Origin: Inia geoffrensis
Lineage: Eukaryota; Chordata; Mammalia; Artiodactyla; Iniidae
DNA length: 64,000 bases
Reading direction: 5' to 3'
NCBI GenBank assembly: GCA_036417435.1
Contig: CM070904.1
Span: 133,486,695 to 133,550,694 of the forward strand
Every line of letters starts with the position of its first letter. The stretch's first letter is position 1. Under the pieces are notes generated by a model. That model made no database searches. It was given only the letters and a program-made list of their open reading frames with translations, and had not been told where the DNA came from. Shown one piece after another: positions 25,310-37,319 of this stretch. The translations under genes were made by a program, and so were the position numbers.

Positions 25310-25625
25310 GCATTTCATGTAGGGCTTAATCCTGGGACAGAAGGATGGCTCGGTAAATCTATAAATATAACCCACTGTGTTGAGAAGTGAGGAGAAAAAA
25401 ATATGATCATCTTAAAGGTGTTGAAAGCATTTCATATCCTTTCCTACTAAAAACTTTGAAAGTTCTTAGCAAGAAAAGAATGGAGCAAACCCCCTAACGT
25501 GATAAAGGTTTCTTCTAGAAACCTTCAGCCAAAGTCATGATTAATGGTAAAACTTTAAAAGCATCCCCCTTACAGTCAGGAGAACAGACCAGGGTCTCCA
25601 TCGTTGCCAATATATATTTTTATAA

Positions 25626-25946
25626 AGTTATTTTTTTATTTTTATTTTTGGCTGTGCTGGGTCTTCGTTGCTGCACACAGGCTTTCTCTAGTTGCGGCGA
25701 GCGGGGGCTGCTCTTCGTCACGGTGCACGGACTTCTTGCGGTGGCTTATCCTCTTGCAGAGCATGGGCTCTAGGCACACGGGCTTCAGCAGTTGTGGCTC
25801 GCGGGCTCTGGAGTGCAGGCTCAGTAGTTGTGGCGCACGTGCTTAGTTGTTCTGCAGCATGTGGGATCTTCCCGGCCCAGGGATTGAACCCATGTCCCCT
25901 GCATTGGCAGGCGGATTCTTAACCACTGCACCACCAGGGAAGTCCC
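25626..25946 (-). mobile_element. CHR-family tRNA-Glu SINE (long subtype) nested in L1
   Basis: On the + strand it runs from a T-rich tail through 'ggctttctctagttgcggcg' to 'caccagggaagtccc', the reverse of the SINE head. Imperfect duplications (caatatatatttttataa / caatatttttacaa) flank it. It is more diverged than the copies at 24.6 and 29.0 kb. Confidence 0.92.
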
Positions 25947-26130
25947 ACCAATATTTTTACAACATTTCATCTTTTACCAGTATTACACCAGAGATCATAG
26001 GCAAGGCAGTAATATATATACTTTAAAAGAAGAACTGAAAGCCATAAATATTTGAAAATAAAAAGATCAAGCCATGACTAACTGTAGGTGCCATCGAGAA
26101 ATCGGAAGGGGGCCAACTGAAAAGCTGTTT

Positions 26131-26240
26131 GAATTCCCTGGGGGTCCAGTGCTTAAGACTCGGCACTTTCACTGCCGAGGGCCCAGGTTCGATCCCTGGT
26201 CAGGGAACTAAGTTCCCACAAGCAGCGCAGTGCGTCCGAA
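26131..26240 (+). mobile_element. tRNA-Glu-derived SINE (Bov-tA/CHR-like), short
   Basis: The first 70 bases resemble a tRNA-Glu: 'ttccctgggggtccagtgct' (A-box region), 'cggcactttcactgccgagg' (anticodon arm), then 'ggttcgatccctggtcaggg' (B-box and acceptor). A short 'gcagcgcagtgcgtccgaag' body and a TA-rich tail follow. It is a retroposed pseudogene of tRNA origin and not a working tRNA gene, because the acceptor and anticodon stems are degraded. Confidence 0.85.
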
Positions 26241-26424
26241 GTATATATATATAAATGTTAGAACTAGTTATATAATTTAGTCAAGTTGTGAGGTCACAAA
26301 GCAACATTCAATAGTCACTAACTTTCCTGTACAAGTAATGACTGATGAAAATACATTGCCAAAAATGTCACAAGAGACAAAAAAAATCTAAAAATAAATC
26401 CAATAACATGTAAAAGGCCTAGAT

Positions 26425-26768
26425 CAGGGGTCCCCAAACCCCGGGCCACGGACCACTACCAGTCCATCGCCTGTTAGGAACCGGGCCACACAGCAGGAAG
26501 TGAACAGGGGGCGAGCGAGCGAACCCTCATCTGTATTACAGCCGCTCCCCATCGCTCACATGACCGCCTGAGCCCCGCCTCCTGTCAGCATTATGGGGAG
26601 TTGTATAATTATTTCATTATGTATTACAATGTAATACTAATAGAAATAAAGTGCACAACAAATGTAATGCACTCGAGTCATCCCGAAACCATCCCACCAC
26701 CCCCAGCCCATGGAAAAATTGTTTTCCACAAAACTGGTCCCTGGTGCCAAAAAGGTTGAGGACCACTG
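26425..26768 (+). mobile_element. MER1-type hAT-Charlie DNA transposon (non-autonomous)
   Basis: The 344-bp element begins with 'caggggtccccaaaccccgg' and ends with 'aaaaggttgaggaccactg', which are terminal inverted repeats. It is flanked by 8-bp duplications gcctagat (26417-26424) and gcctacat (26769-26776) with one mismatch. Eight-base duplications are diagnostic for the hAT superfamily, and the length fits MER1. It lacks a transposase and sits inside an L1, so it is younger than that L1 copy. Confidence 0.92.
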
Positions 26769-27560
26769 GCCTACATGATAAAAATTATAAAACTTCATTG
26801 AAAAGCAATTTTTTTAAAAAACTGAATAAAGGGAGAAATTTGAAATACATAAGATTCTCAATTTTGAGAAAAAAAATCAATTCTCCCAAAACCAGCCTAC
26901 ACATTCAGGGCAATTCATGAGACTTAAGGTCGAGCCCAAAGTTCTTACAGAGGAGAACATTTGAAAGAATAGCCAAGAAATTTTGAAAATTAAGAAATAT
27001 GTCCTATTAAACTATGGTGTTCGAAACAGTGAGGTTTTGGTCCAGACGGAAACCTGCGCAGAGACGGGAGGATGGGGGTCTGGAGACACGCCTGCGTGGG
27101 TTGGAATTCATGTGGACTGACTCACATGGTTGCGGGCGAGCTGGAATCTGCAACGGAGACTCCAGGTGAGAGACCTGTCTTTGATCCATAGAGAACTCCT
27201 CAAATATCATTACAGAAAGACCAACAACAAAGGTGGAAGATGGCAAAGGGCTCGGATAGATGGGCCCCAGGAAACACGCAAGGTGCCACGAACTTATGAG
27301 AACATCTCAACCCCCCAGTCCTAGGGAAGCACAGATGGAAACACTCGTGAGATTCACCTGTCGTCCAGGTGGGCACATGACAAGGGGCTTCACCTGGCCC
27401 AGTGTTTCGGAAGGACAATTTAGCCATGTTTATTTAAAATATTGAAGTGCACAGCCCATAACTCAGCAGACGTGTTTCTGATCATCTGTTCTATAGAAGA
27501 ACTCATGTGTGCTCACATAGACTCACTGGTGGGGTTTAATTCGATTTGTCTGAAATAACA

Positions 27561-28091
27561 GAACTCTCAAGCAGAGCCGCGGTTAACTAGAAGGAGAATG
27601 CGGCCGCTTTTCAGAATAAAGAGGAAACAAACAGAAAGGACAGGGAGATCCGGACATACGAATGTGAAATGACCACCAGGACTTAGGCTTCAGCTTAAAA
27701 TGCTCCACAACAATATGCCTGATGGACCTGAACTATTAGGGTCTCTCAGATGCCCAGATAAGACCCAGAGAAAGTTCTAGAAGGGCGTGCCTGCAGTGTT
27801 AACCTCAATACTCTGGATGGAGGGTGTGATCTGGGGTGTGAACAGGAACTTTCTTTTTCGTCACACCCTTCTGAACTTGGAGTTATAGCAATCACATACA
27901 CATGCGCTACTAGAGAATTTTTTTAATTTTTTGGAAGCTTTCAATTCTGGCTGCTGGCCATGCACACCAGATCTTGGCTGAGAGCAGCGGGCTTCGGCCT
28001 GCTCGGCCACCTCTCACCCCAGCACCTCTGCCCACTCCAGCAGGGGCTGCAGAAAACAGTCCCCCTACCCGAGGCCCTGCCGGAGACCCTC
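27561..28091. other. intergenic, nothing recognised
   Basis: Unassigned sequence between an L1 remnant and a palindrome. It has mixed base composition and no gene or named repeat. Confidence 0.5.
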
Positions 28092-28129
28092 CTTGGTTTG
28101 GGCAGGTGGACCCACCTGCCCAAACCAAG
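28092..28129. repeat. perfect palindrome, 18-bp arms with 2-bp centre
   Basis: Left arm cttggtttgggcaggtgg at 28092-28109 is the exact reverse complement of 28112-28129, with only ac at the centre. The match stops immediately outside the arms. Such a perfect inverted repeat is very unlikely by chance and can extrude a cruciform. It may have arisen by template switching in replication. Confidence 0.97.
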
Positions 28130-28970
28130 CGTGTCACCTGTAAGTCCCAGGATCCCGGGCCCTCCTGCTACCCAGTACATAACTGCACTCCCGGCGCCGG
28201 GGGCACCCAACCCAGCTCCTGCCTGGTGTCCCCGGGTGTTTCTGACCACTGCGAGGGGTGGGCAGGGGGCTGGCAAGGTCTCTGGTTTTGAAGTGCATTT
28301 TCCACAATTGCAGTTAAGTCAGGATACCCAATCTGGACAGCCTGAAAGTGCACACATAGAAATGGTCATTTGGTGAGACTAGCTCCTTCCAGAAAATCTG
28401 CAGCCAGGGCAGGAAGGAGCCTGAGGCTGGGGGTCTCTCTGAGGCAATGGGAGGGTCAGCAAGCAGGCTGGCCGGCGACCACTGCTCTGAGCCTCGTTCT
28501 GAACGCAGCCCTGAGGGGCGTGTCCCATCCCCACAGGAGATGCCCCTGAGGATGAGGAAGCAGGACATCGGGGGTCCTCGTGGCCTGGACCAGGGCACGA
28601 GGGACACGTGCAGGGTGTGAGCACTCAGGTGAGGGCCAGCCTGTGCTGGTCCGAGCAAAGGCGACTACCCCCGCTGGGAGTCCCGGAGCTAGGGAGCCAG
28701 CGGTGGAGGGTCAGGGGAGGGGGTGTCGGGGAGCAGCTTCGCTCACCTGTGGCTGGGCTGGCTGCCGGCTCAAAGGGCGGATGAAGGATGGATGCGCCAG
28801 TTCCCGTTGTGAGCTCCGCGGCCTGCTGTGGCTCATGACCTGGCCGTGACGAGTCAGTGGCACACAGAGAAGCCTCTATGGGAACCTGACATTGCGACGA
28901 CATCGCTCTTGTCTGTTACAAAAGGGTAGCTCCGTTCCCGGTGGGTGGGAAACTTAAAACTCAGAGCTTG
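28130..28970. other. intergenic, no gene supported
   Basis: GC-rich sequence with short open frames only. The last 15 bases (28956-28970) are the left target-site duplication of the following SINE. Confidence 0.5.
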
Positions 28971-29180
28971 GGGCTTCCCTGGTGGCGCAGCGGTTGGGAG
29001 TCCGCCTGCCGATGCAGGGGACACGGGTTCGTGCCCCGGTCCTGGAGGATCCCACATGCCACGGCCCGAGAGCCATGGCCGCTGAGCCTGCGCGTCCGGA
29101 GCCTGTGCTCCGCAACGGGAGAGGCCACAACAGTGAGAGGCCCGCATAGCGCAAAAAATAAAAATAAAAATAAAAAAATA
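28971..29180 (+). mobile_element. CHR-1-type tRNA-Glu SINE, young-looking
   Basis: A full-length copy starting 'gggcttccctggtggcgcag' and ending in an (AAAAT)n tail. It is flanked by perfect duplications of aaaactcagagcttg at 28956-28970 and 29181-29195. Compared with the 24.6-kb copy, a short piece of the 'gagcggctgggcccgtgag' region is missing (about 29060-29075), so it belongs to a slightly different subtype or carries a deletion. Confidence 0.95.
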
Positions 29181-29482
29181 AAAACTCAGAGCTTGAGAAG
29201 CTCTGCTCTTGCCAGCCACTTCCCCTCACCACCCCTTCCCTCCCTCCCAGGGGACCTGCCGTCGAGGTGACAAATGCAGGTCCCCACCAGGGCTGGACTC
29301 AAAGGAGGACACACTGCCAGCTTGCCTCCTTCCCTGTGACTCTGGTGTTCCTCGCTGCCCCCACTCTGGAAGGAACTGTCACAACAGCTTATCACAAGAA
29401 CGTCCCAGGAGGATCGCTCACGCCAGGTGTGCTCCAAGGCTTCACTCAAACTAATCAGACTTACAAAGAATGACAGCCCTGG

Positions 29483-31265
29483 GTTTTTTTGGTGGGGAGC
29501 GGGTTACATAAAATTCACATAGCATAAAATTAACCATTTTAAAGCATACGACTCGGTAGCACTTGGTACCTTCACAATGTTGTGCAACCACCACCTCTCT
29601 CTGGTTCTGAAACATTCTCATCACCCCAAAAGGAAGCCTCACACCCATTGGCAGTCACTCCACATTCACCGCCTGCCCCAGCCCCTGGCTACTACCAACC
29701 TGTTTTCTGCCCCTATGGATTTCTCTCCTCCAGACATTTCGTATAAGAGGAATCAGACAATACGTGGCTTTTGTGACTGGCTTCTTTCACTGAGCGTAGT
29801 GATTTCGAGGCTCATCCAGGTTGTAGGCTGTGTCAGCACTTCATTGCTTTTTATGGATGAATACTACTCCATTGTGTGGACAGACCACACTTGCTTTATC
29901 CACTCATTAGCTGGTGGACATTGGGGTTGTTTCCACATTTTATCTGCTGTGAATAATGCTGCTATGAGCATTCATGTACAAGTTCGTTTGACTACCTGTT
30001 TTCAGTTCTTTGGGGTGTATACACTTAGGAGTAAAATAGCTATAGGTCAAATGGTAATTCTCTTTTTCTTTTTAAGGACCCACCAAACTGTTTTGCCCAG
30101 TGGCTGCACCCTTTTACATTCCCATCAGCAACGTATGGCAGTTCCAAATTCTCCACATCCTGGTCAACATTTGCTATTTTCCATCTTTTTTATTATATCC
30201 ATCCTAGTGGGTATGAAATCGTACTTCCTTGTGGGTTTTGTTTTGTTTTTTTTTTGCGGTACGCAGGCCTCTCACCGCCGTGGCCTCTCCCGATGCGGCG
30301 CACAGGCTCCAGACGCGCAGGCCCAGCGGCCCTGGCTCACAGGCCCAGCCGCTCCACGGCACGTGGGATCTTCCCGGACCGGGGCACGAACCCACGTCCC
30401 CTGCATCGGCAGGTGGACTCTCAACCACTGCGCCACCAGGGAAGCCCATTCCCCGTGGTTTTGATTGGCATTTCCGTAATGACTAACGAGGTTGAGCGTC
30501 TTTTCATATACTTTCGGCTATTTGCCTATTTTCTTTGGAAAAATGCCACTCAAGTCCTCTGCACATTTTTTAATTGGGTTGTTTGACCTTCTATGGTTGT
30601 GTTGTAAGAGTTCTTGTATATATATACATATATATATAATATGCACATATCTTATATATTTAGTTAATTTATATTATATACACACCAGATCTAGACACTA
30701 GATCTGTACCAGAGATGTAGCCTGCAGACATTTTCTCCCACCCTGTGGGCTGTCCTTCCACTTTCTTGACTGTGTCCCTTGACGCATAGGAGTTTCTAAT
30801 TTTGATGACGAGTCCAACGTATCCATTTTTTTCTTTTGTTGCCTGTGCTTCTGGTGTCCTAGCTAAAAGCTCATCGCCAAACCCAAGGTCATGAAGATCG
30901 ACCCCTGTTTTCTTCTAAGAGTTTTATAGTTTTAGCTCTTCCCATTTAGGTCTTTGATCCATTTTGAGTTAATTTTTGTGTATGGTGTGAGCTAGGGATC
31001 TAACTTCATTATCCCAGCACCATTTGTTGAAGGGACTATTCTCTCTCTCAGTGAATGGTCTCCACACCCTTGTTGAAAACCAATTGACCACAGACATGCA
31101 CGGGCTTATTTCTATTCCATTGGTCTATGTCTTTACGCCAGTATCACGCTATCTGATTACTGTAGCTTTGCAGTGGGTTTTGAAATTGAGAAATGTAACT
31201 CCTTCAACTTTGTTGTCCCTTTTTAAGGTTATTTGGCTATTCAGGGAACAACTTTGTATCACGCC
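29483..31265 (-). mobile_element. L1 (old L1M) ORF2 end and 3' UTR, antisense, with nested SINE
   Basis: On the + strand the typical antisense L1 order is complete: 'aaattaaccattttaaagca', 'tgttgtgcaaccaccacctc', 'actactccattgtgtggaca', 'aataatgctgctatgagcat', 'gagcgtcttttcatatact', 'ttttaattgggttgtttgac', 'tttgatccattttgagttaa' and 'ttgaaattgagaaatgtaac'. A 295-codon + strand open frame at 29577-30464 reads through antisense L1 into the SINE and is not a gene. Confidence 0.93.
30241..30447 (-). mobile_element. CHR-1-type tRNA-Glu SINE nested in L1
   Basis: On the + strand it runs from a T tail through 'cctctcaccgccgtggcctc' and 'gggatcttcccggaccgggg' to 'caccagggaagccc'. Imperfect duplications flank it (cttccttgtgggttttg on the left, attccccgtggttttg on the right). 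It interrupts the antisense L1 between 'gtatgaaatcgtac' and 'gattggcatttccg'. Confidence 0.95.
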
Positions 31266-34200
31266 CATTTTTCCTATGAGATAAGGGAGAAAGCAAAAGA
31301 CACAGTGCCCTCCTGGGGTGGCTCAGCTGGGCACCAGCAGTTTGGGCACCAGCTGTGTTGGAGGGGATGAGGGGAGAGGTCTTGGGGCGAGGCAAGGGCA
31401 CTGGTGCTGCGGGCCAGGGGCTGAGGGCACAGTGGGCAGGCACCTCAGGCCACCCTCCCCGGCTCCAGCCCCAGCCTCAGGCCTGGGGAGCCCTTTGATC
31501 GGGGGCGCTCGGGAAGGGCTAGGCTGCCCGTCTGTCCCCTTCTCGGGGACACCTCTGCCAGATTCTCACTGATGGGCAGGCACCAAGGTGACAGGCAAAC
31601 TGGTCAATGTCACCATCTGGTCTAAGCCACCAACTGCCTACGCAGAGGGGACACGACCTCCAGTGCCCCCTGCCTCCCAGCAATAAGTGGGCCATGGCCA
31701 CATCCCGCTCACCCAGAACTGGCCCAGGTCTGGGACACTCCGGCTGAGCTTGGCTGTTGGAACGACCCAACAAGCCAGGTCATGGCTGCAGGCTGTGGTC
31801 ACCAGCCTCCCCTTTCTCACCCAACTCCTCAGCCGTGTTGCTCCAGCCGGTGCCTTCTTTATCCATGGGGACATCCCTGCTGTGCTGGGGGACGGGGGGC
31901 TGTAGCCTCCCGCGCACAGGGCCAGGGCCGGAACCCTCCCTCACCTTGGGCTGCACCCAGGACGGCAGGGCAGGACGAGGCCGAACCGCTCCCCACGCCA
32001 TCCTTCCCAGCAGCGCACCCCTGACTCTGGAAGCAGCCTGCCGCTTGACTACCCCTCCCTCCCACCTTCCGCCCGTTTCCAGGGGTAGGGGTCCCTGGCT
32101 CAGCGTCAGACGTCCCCTCCCACCCAGGAGGTTTTTCCTCTCGCACAGAGAGTCAGAGCCCGGCAGCGTCACTGGCAGACCACGGCGGCTGGGGTCTTCT
32201 CTCAGCCCCACCTGCCAGTGCCTCCCCTCACCCGAGTTCCCACCCTGGGACTCGGTGCACCTGCCAAGGTTGCACGACCCTGCTCCTTGGACCCTGCAGG
32301 GCCCCCCAGGAGAATGCACTTCCCTGTGGGCCCACACTCCGTCCCCTCCCTGGCTCTGCCCCAGCCCCAGCTTCACACAGCGCGTGGTGGTCTGAGCGTT
32401 GGGTGGCTGGGCTGGGTCCTGACCACACAGGCTGGGGGCCTCCTCAGCCCGGCGTGCAGGCCCCGCCCTCAGCCCGTGGGCTGCCCACCCAGGCCGCTGA
32501 GGCCAGAGCCACCTGCCCACTGTTCTCTGCTCCTCCCGGGCTGGCCGACAGGGGCCCCCAGCCTGGCCACCTCTCCCGTCCTCCCTGCCGACTCAGCCCC
32601 TTCTCTCAGGCGGACTCCCTGGGGAAGACCCTCGGCCCGACGGCCCTGCAGCCCGGGGCACCTTCGTCAGGAGCAGCAAAGACTGGGACAGCCAGTCAGA
32701 GAGGGGCCCGTTCCTGGAGCACCACTCAAGGGCCGCGTGGTGCAGAGGAATCATCGTGTCCTGGGCATGCTGGGATCTTGGCCCACGAGGCGAGCACGGG
32801 GTCCGCACCTACAGGAGCTCGGGGAGCATCTAGGTGAGTGAGCAAGGTGATGCCTTGCTGTAGATGCCGATCTGTCTCTTCCTAAAAATGACAACTGGAA
32901 TCTGGGTCCTCCTTCGGCCACGTGGCGGACCCTGGTCCTTCTGGGCCAGCCCCTCCCAGGGGCGAGCCCTCCACGGGGTTCTCAGAGGATGCCTCGAACC
33001 TGACCAAGCCCTGGAAACTGCCCTTTGCTTTGGGGACCCAGCAAGCCCCGAGGGCTCTCCGGGCGTTGAGGGAGTGCTGGAAGGCCTCAAGTGCGGAAGA
33101 CCGACTTCCCTTGAGGTTCTGTGAGGTCTCAGGTGCTGCATCTGCATGGACACGTACGTCCTCGGCCCCAAACCTCTGGGGCTGGAAGCGACCTCAGACC
33201 TGCCCCAAGACGAGTGGAAGATTCCGGGAGCGAGCCACGGTTGTCTGGGGCGGAGGCAGTGGCCTGGTTTGGTTTAACGTGACGGTCAGCGGTCAGCCGC
33301 CAAGTGAGTGGCCGAGGGCTCCCTGGCATCACCCTGCAGGCCTTTGGGTAGAGGCCAGTTTTAGGACCAGCAGCCTGGCCACAGGGGCTGGAGAAAGAAA
33401 AGATGAGAAGCCAGCGGCGGCCCAGGAGGGAAGAGCTGCGGAGGGGCACAGAGAACCAGGCAGCGACCGCCGGCCACAGCCCAGCCGGAACGCAGCAAGC
33501 TCCCGGTGGCCTGCGCCCCAACGCGTCAGACGGTGCCTGGACACCCCAGGCCCCGGCTTAGCCCTTCCCCGGGGACGGGCCAAGGAGCCGGGGCGAGGAA
33601 GGCGGCACAGGGAAGAGTGCGCCAGGCGGGCCCAGGGCTGGGAGTGGGGTCTTCTCCTCCAGTGGGTGCGCAGACCCCAGACTCGGCCGCCCCGCCCGCG
33701 CAGCTCCTCCCCAGCGAGCCCCACGCGCGCGAGAGGCCTGCCCAGGCTTCTGGCGGATCAAAGGGCCCCGCAGAGCTGAGCAGGCTGCCAACAAGTCTGC
33801 CTTAAAGTCTGAGCCGGGCAGGGGGACAGGTAGGACCACCCTTGCGGAACAAGAGAACCCATGTTTCGTCTGACCTGCTGACCCCACGGTGCTCAGCAAG
33901 GGCCTCCTCCCGAGAGGCAGCCCCTGCCCCGGCTTGGGGAGCAGCTCGGTCTCAGAGCAGAGGCGATCTTCTGGGGGGTTGGGGACGAGGCCCACGTCTG
34001 GGGGGCCTCCAGAGTCCCACTGAGTGTCTGGGCAGAGTTGGGGCCAACTTTGGGGTCTCCACACTGGGGCAATCCCGGGGTGGCCTTGGGACGAGACCCT
34101 TTATAAGGACAAGAGACGCATGAGCTGACGAGTGAGGCGCTCTAAGTGTTCTCCCACCTCCCCACAGAGGCAAGGAGCTGCAGTAAACCAGTGGCATCCA

Positions 34201-37200
34201 CGAGGCCCACAGGGTGGCTCCCCCTCCCACCCCCAGGCTCTGGGGAACTCTGTCACGGACGCTGATTCCGTCTGCAGGATGCCCCGCCTGGTGAAGCCCA
34301 GCCAGTGGCACATTCCCCTCTACCAGCCACACCCCGCGGCATCTACGCCCTCTCTCAGGCTGCTGCCTCGGGCCCCCGTGCCCTACAGAGGCGGGGGGAC
34401 CCTGTGTCCTCCACTGACTCCCAGGGCATCACAACGCCTCCGGGGCCCCAGTGGGTCAGGGTGTGGCAGCCTAGCTGTCCTGCCCGGAGAAAGGAAGTGG
34501 GGGGCAGGATGCTGCCCTTCAGGACTCGGGGTCACTCCTCGAGAAGACGGAAACGTGGGAGAGCACAGGCCCCCTTCCGAGATGACTCTAAATGGTCCCT
34601 TTCTTCTCAGCCCTCCCTGGGTGTAAGCAGAGGGCAAATCCATCACACACCCACTCGTTCAGGGACGATGCCACTTCCTTTTCGTGAGCAAACCACTCAC
34701 TCCTTCCTCCCTTCCTTCCATTGCACGTCTGTATCTGCACGTCTGTGCCCACACCTCTGGCAGACCAGGGCCCCAAAGCAGGAGGTGGTGGTCTTGGTTG
34801 GAGCCACAGCAGCCATGTGTGAGCTCACGAGGCCCTCCCCAGTGTAACCCGGCCCTGGCTCCCGAAGCCCAGGCTGTGTGGGGATCCCTCACCCTGGGCT
34901 GCCCCAGACGGGCACTAGATCTGAACGGCAGGGCCAGGGCAGTATGTGGGGGCCTGGCAGAGGCAGCTGTGTCTCAGGAACAGCAGAGTCCCAGCAGCTG
35001 GCACTGGGGCAGCTCCTCTGGGCTTCATGAGCTGGGATGGGGCCCCTTCCCTCTCCCAGTAACAGTGTCCACGTCTGTACAACATAAGCACTCCCCTGGG
35101 TGGGGCAGTAAGGAAGGGGGTTCTGCGAGCCAGACAACTGGATGGAAGAGGTGAAGGAACACTGCAGGTGCACAGGCATCTCCTCTGCAGGTCCCCAAAG
35201 CCCCGTGACCTGGCAGAGCCGCCTCGAGCCGTGACCACCTAGCAGTCAGCTGCCTCCACACCTGGCCTTTCAGCTCCTTGTCAGCAAGGCCCTCTGGCAG
35301 GCGCCAGCCCCATCCAGAGGCGGAAGGATGGTCCTGCCTGGCATCCTGCTGGGCCACAGGCCAAGAGCGTGGCAGGGCCTTCATTACTGCCTCCTCCCAG
35401 GCCCTGACAATGGGCCCCCCAGGAGCTGGGTCCCCACTGGGCCACAGCAGCAACATCCCTCCCGCACAGGCACAGACCTCCCTCCTAGATCCTCACAGAG
35501 GAAACAGGGAAACTAAGCCGAGTGTCACATCCAGAATCACTGCTGACAAGTGGGAGGGCCGGGATTTGAACTCAGGTCTGTTCCATTCGCTCCGGGACAG
35601 GACCAGGGAGCCAGCTCGTGCCAGCTACCAAGACGAAGGATCTCCTTTCCTCACGTTGGCTTTCTGTCACTTCCAGTCATCAAGTGTCTTGATGATGGAA
35701 AACTGGCAAGAAACTGCACCTGGTGGGGAGGCACGCCTGTGCCCTGGCAAGAACCTCCACCCCAGCCTGGCCCCTGGCCTCCCCTCGGCCCCCTCAAGTG
35801 CATAGAGGCTGAGCACCCACGAAGCCACCCAACGTGGAGGAGACCAAGGGGAACACAGCCAGAGCCCCGCACCCCTGGGGAGGGGAGGGTGCCCGGCTGC
35901 CATTCCCAGTTCTCCTTACAGCCATTCTCCAAAGGGACACTGCACCCCTCACTTACCCGGCTCCCCTCGACGTCAGGACCTCTGAAGGGGAACGACACAG
36001 GGACCTTGCAGGCAGTGGTGAGGATTTCTCTAGGGGATGGAGTCATCGTACACCTGGGAGTGTGCAGGGGCCGTGCCCGTGACCACCATGTCCTGAAAAC
36101 CGGCCACGTGAGCACGGCACGTGGACATTCTGGCCACACCACTGTCTGGAGGCCCAGAAACGCACTGGACGCTGACGCCACCCTGAGAAATCTCCCCATC
36201 TGGCCAGATTAAGAGGAGGCAACAGATCCCCATAACAACAACAATAAGTGTGTGTGACTCCATCGAGCCTCCGGCCGTCTGGCTCCTGCCTGACCCAGAA
36301 GCACGTGGCTGGAGGTGAGCTCCTAAAGAGAAGGCGGGGGCAGGGGCCAGGTGGCCTGGACCAGGCGGGCACAGGGGAGGCATCCGGGCATCTGCACCAG
36401 GCACAGGCAAGCAGGGGCAGGCTGGCCCGAGCGCTGCACGGGATCTGTGAGTCACCAGCGTGACCGGGCGGCAGGTGCGTGAGCAGGGCCGGGGCCAGCA
36501 CACTGGGGTAGGGGCCTCCCAGCCCCTCTCACACGATGACTCAGTGTCTCTGGGCGAGGGGGTAGAAGGCTGCAAGCCCCCTCTGAGGCTGCTGAGCCCA
36601 CCACTCTGGGAACCCCAGGGGAGGCGTGGGGCCCTCCTTCCTGCCCTGCTGTGAGGTGAAACCATTAGCCCCAGGTTCAAGGTCTGGGCGCCCTTATTGG
36701 CACAGGGTGGTTATCCTGGGGTCTTCCTCCAAGGGTACCTATTTACTGGCTTTCCCCCCATTTGAACCAATCAGGCACCTGGGGTCATGGCCCGGTGGTC
36801 TCTGGGGCCTTTGCACACGTATCAGGAGAGCAGGAACGGGGTGGGGGAGTGCAGCAGCCGGGAAGAAAGAAACGGAGGCGCCCTCAGCTCCCGTCCTCCC
36901 GTCCCCCCCGCCCCGGCTTCTCACCTCACTTCCCGCGGCCCGCATCCCCATCCTCTGCGGCTACCAGCACTGTCCACCCGCCCTGTACGGTCCCCCGCCG
37001 CCTCACTCACTGTCACGCTCTCCTCAGCCCCCAGCAATCTGACCTGTTGTCGGCCCCGACGCCATCCCTTCCCCCAAGAGGTCACCTGCCACCGCCCAGA
37101 GGCCCAAGCCAACGGACAAGCTTCTGCCCCCCTCACTCGCTTGAGCATCCAAAGCATCACGTGGAGGGGAAACAAAACCCGCTGACGATCTCCAACAACT

Positions 37201-37319
37201 AACTCGTTGGTTGCCTCTACGCAGGAACGGGCGCGCGTGAGGTCTAGACTCTTGGCTAGTTTCCCACGTACAGACCCCCACTCTCGCCACAGAAAAAATC
37301 AAGTGTGAGCTGGAGCCGC
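31266..37319. other. intergenic upstream flank of GPC1, no gene supported
   Basis: Six kilobases of GC-rich sequence. Open frames up to about 285 codons (for example 32922-33779 +) have low-complexity alanine/proline/arginine-rich translations without domains. Only a weak MIR at about 35485-35590 is recognised. A CCAAT motif with good NF-Y context lies at about 36762-36774. Distal GPC1 regulatory elements could lie here, but nothing specific can be shown. Confidence 0.5.
35485..35590 (-). mobile_element. MIR-type SINE remnant
   Basis: On the + strand 'gaggaaacagggaaactaag' is followed by 'agtgggagggccgggatttg' and 'aactcaggtctgttccattc', the order expected for a reversed MIR. Diverged. Confidence 0.55.

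Larger units (their letters stand above)
25310..27560 (+). mobile_element. L1 (old L1M) ORF2-3' remnant with three nested insertions
   Basis: L1 ORF2 landmarks appear in order on the + strand: 'agggcttaatcctggga', 'aatatgatcatcttaaagg', 'cccctaacgtgataaagg', 'tgattaatggtaaaactt' and 'tcaggagaacagacca'. After the insertions come 'aaaattataaaacttcattg', 'gcacagatggaaacactcg' and, near 27481-27520, 'gaagaactcatgtgtgctca'. It is interrupted by a minus-strand CHR SINE (25626-25946), a tRNA-Glu SINE (26131-26240) and an hAT element (26425-26768). Coding capacity is lost. Confidence 0.85.

Noticed and set aside
26131..26240. Possible tRNA-Glu gene
   Set aside because: The head matches tRNA-Glu but has mismatched stems and continues into a SINE body and tail, so it is a retroposon and not a functional tRNA gene.
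29577..30464. 295-codon + strand open frame
   Set aside because: It reads through antisense L1 and then a SINE. The translation is transposon sequence in the wrong frame or orientation.
32922..33779. 285-codon + strand frame upstream of GPC1
   Set aside because: Low-complexity Pro/Ala/Arg-rich translation with no domain or exon signals. Its length is expected in GC-rich DNA with few stops.
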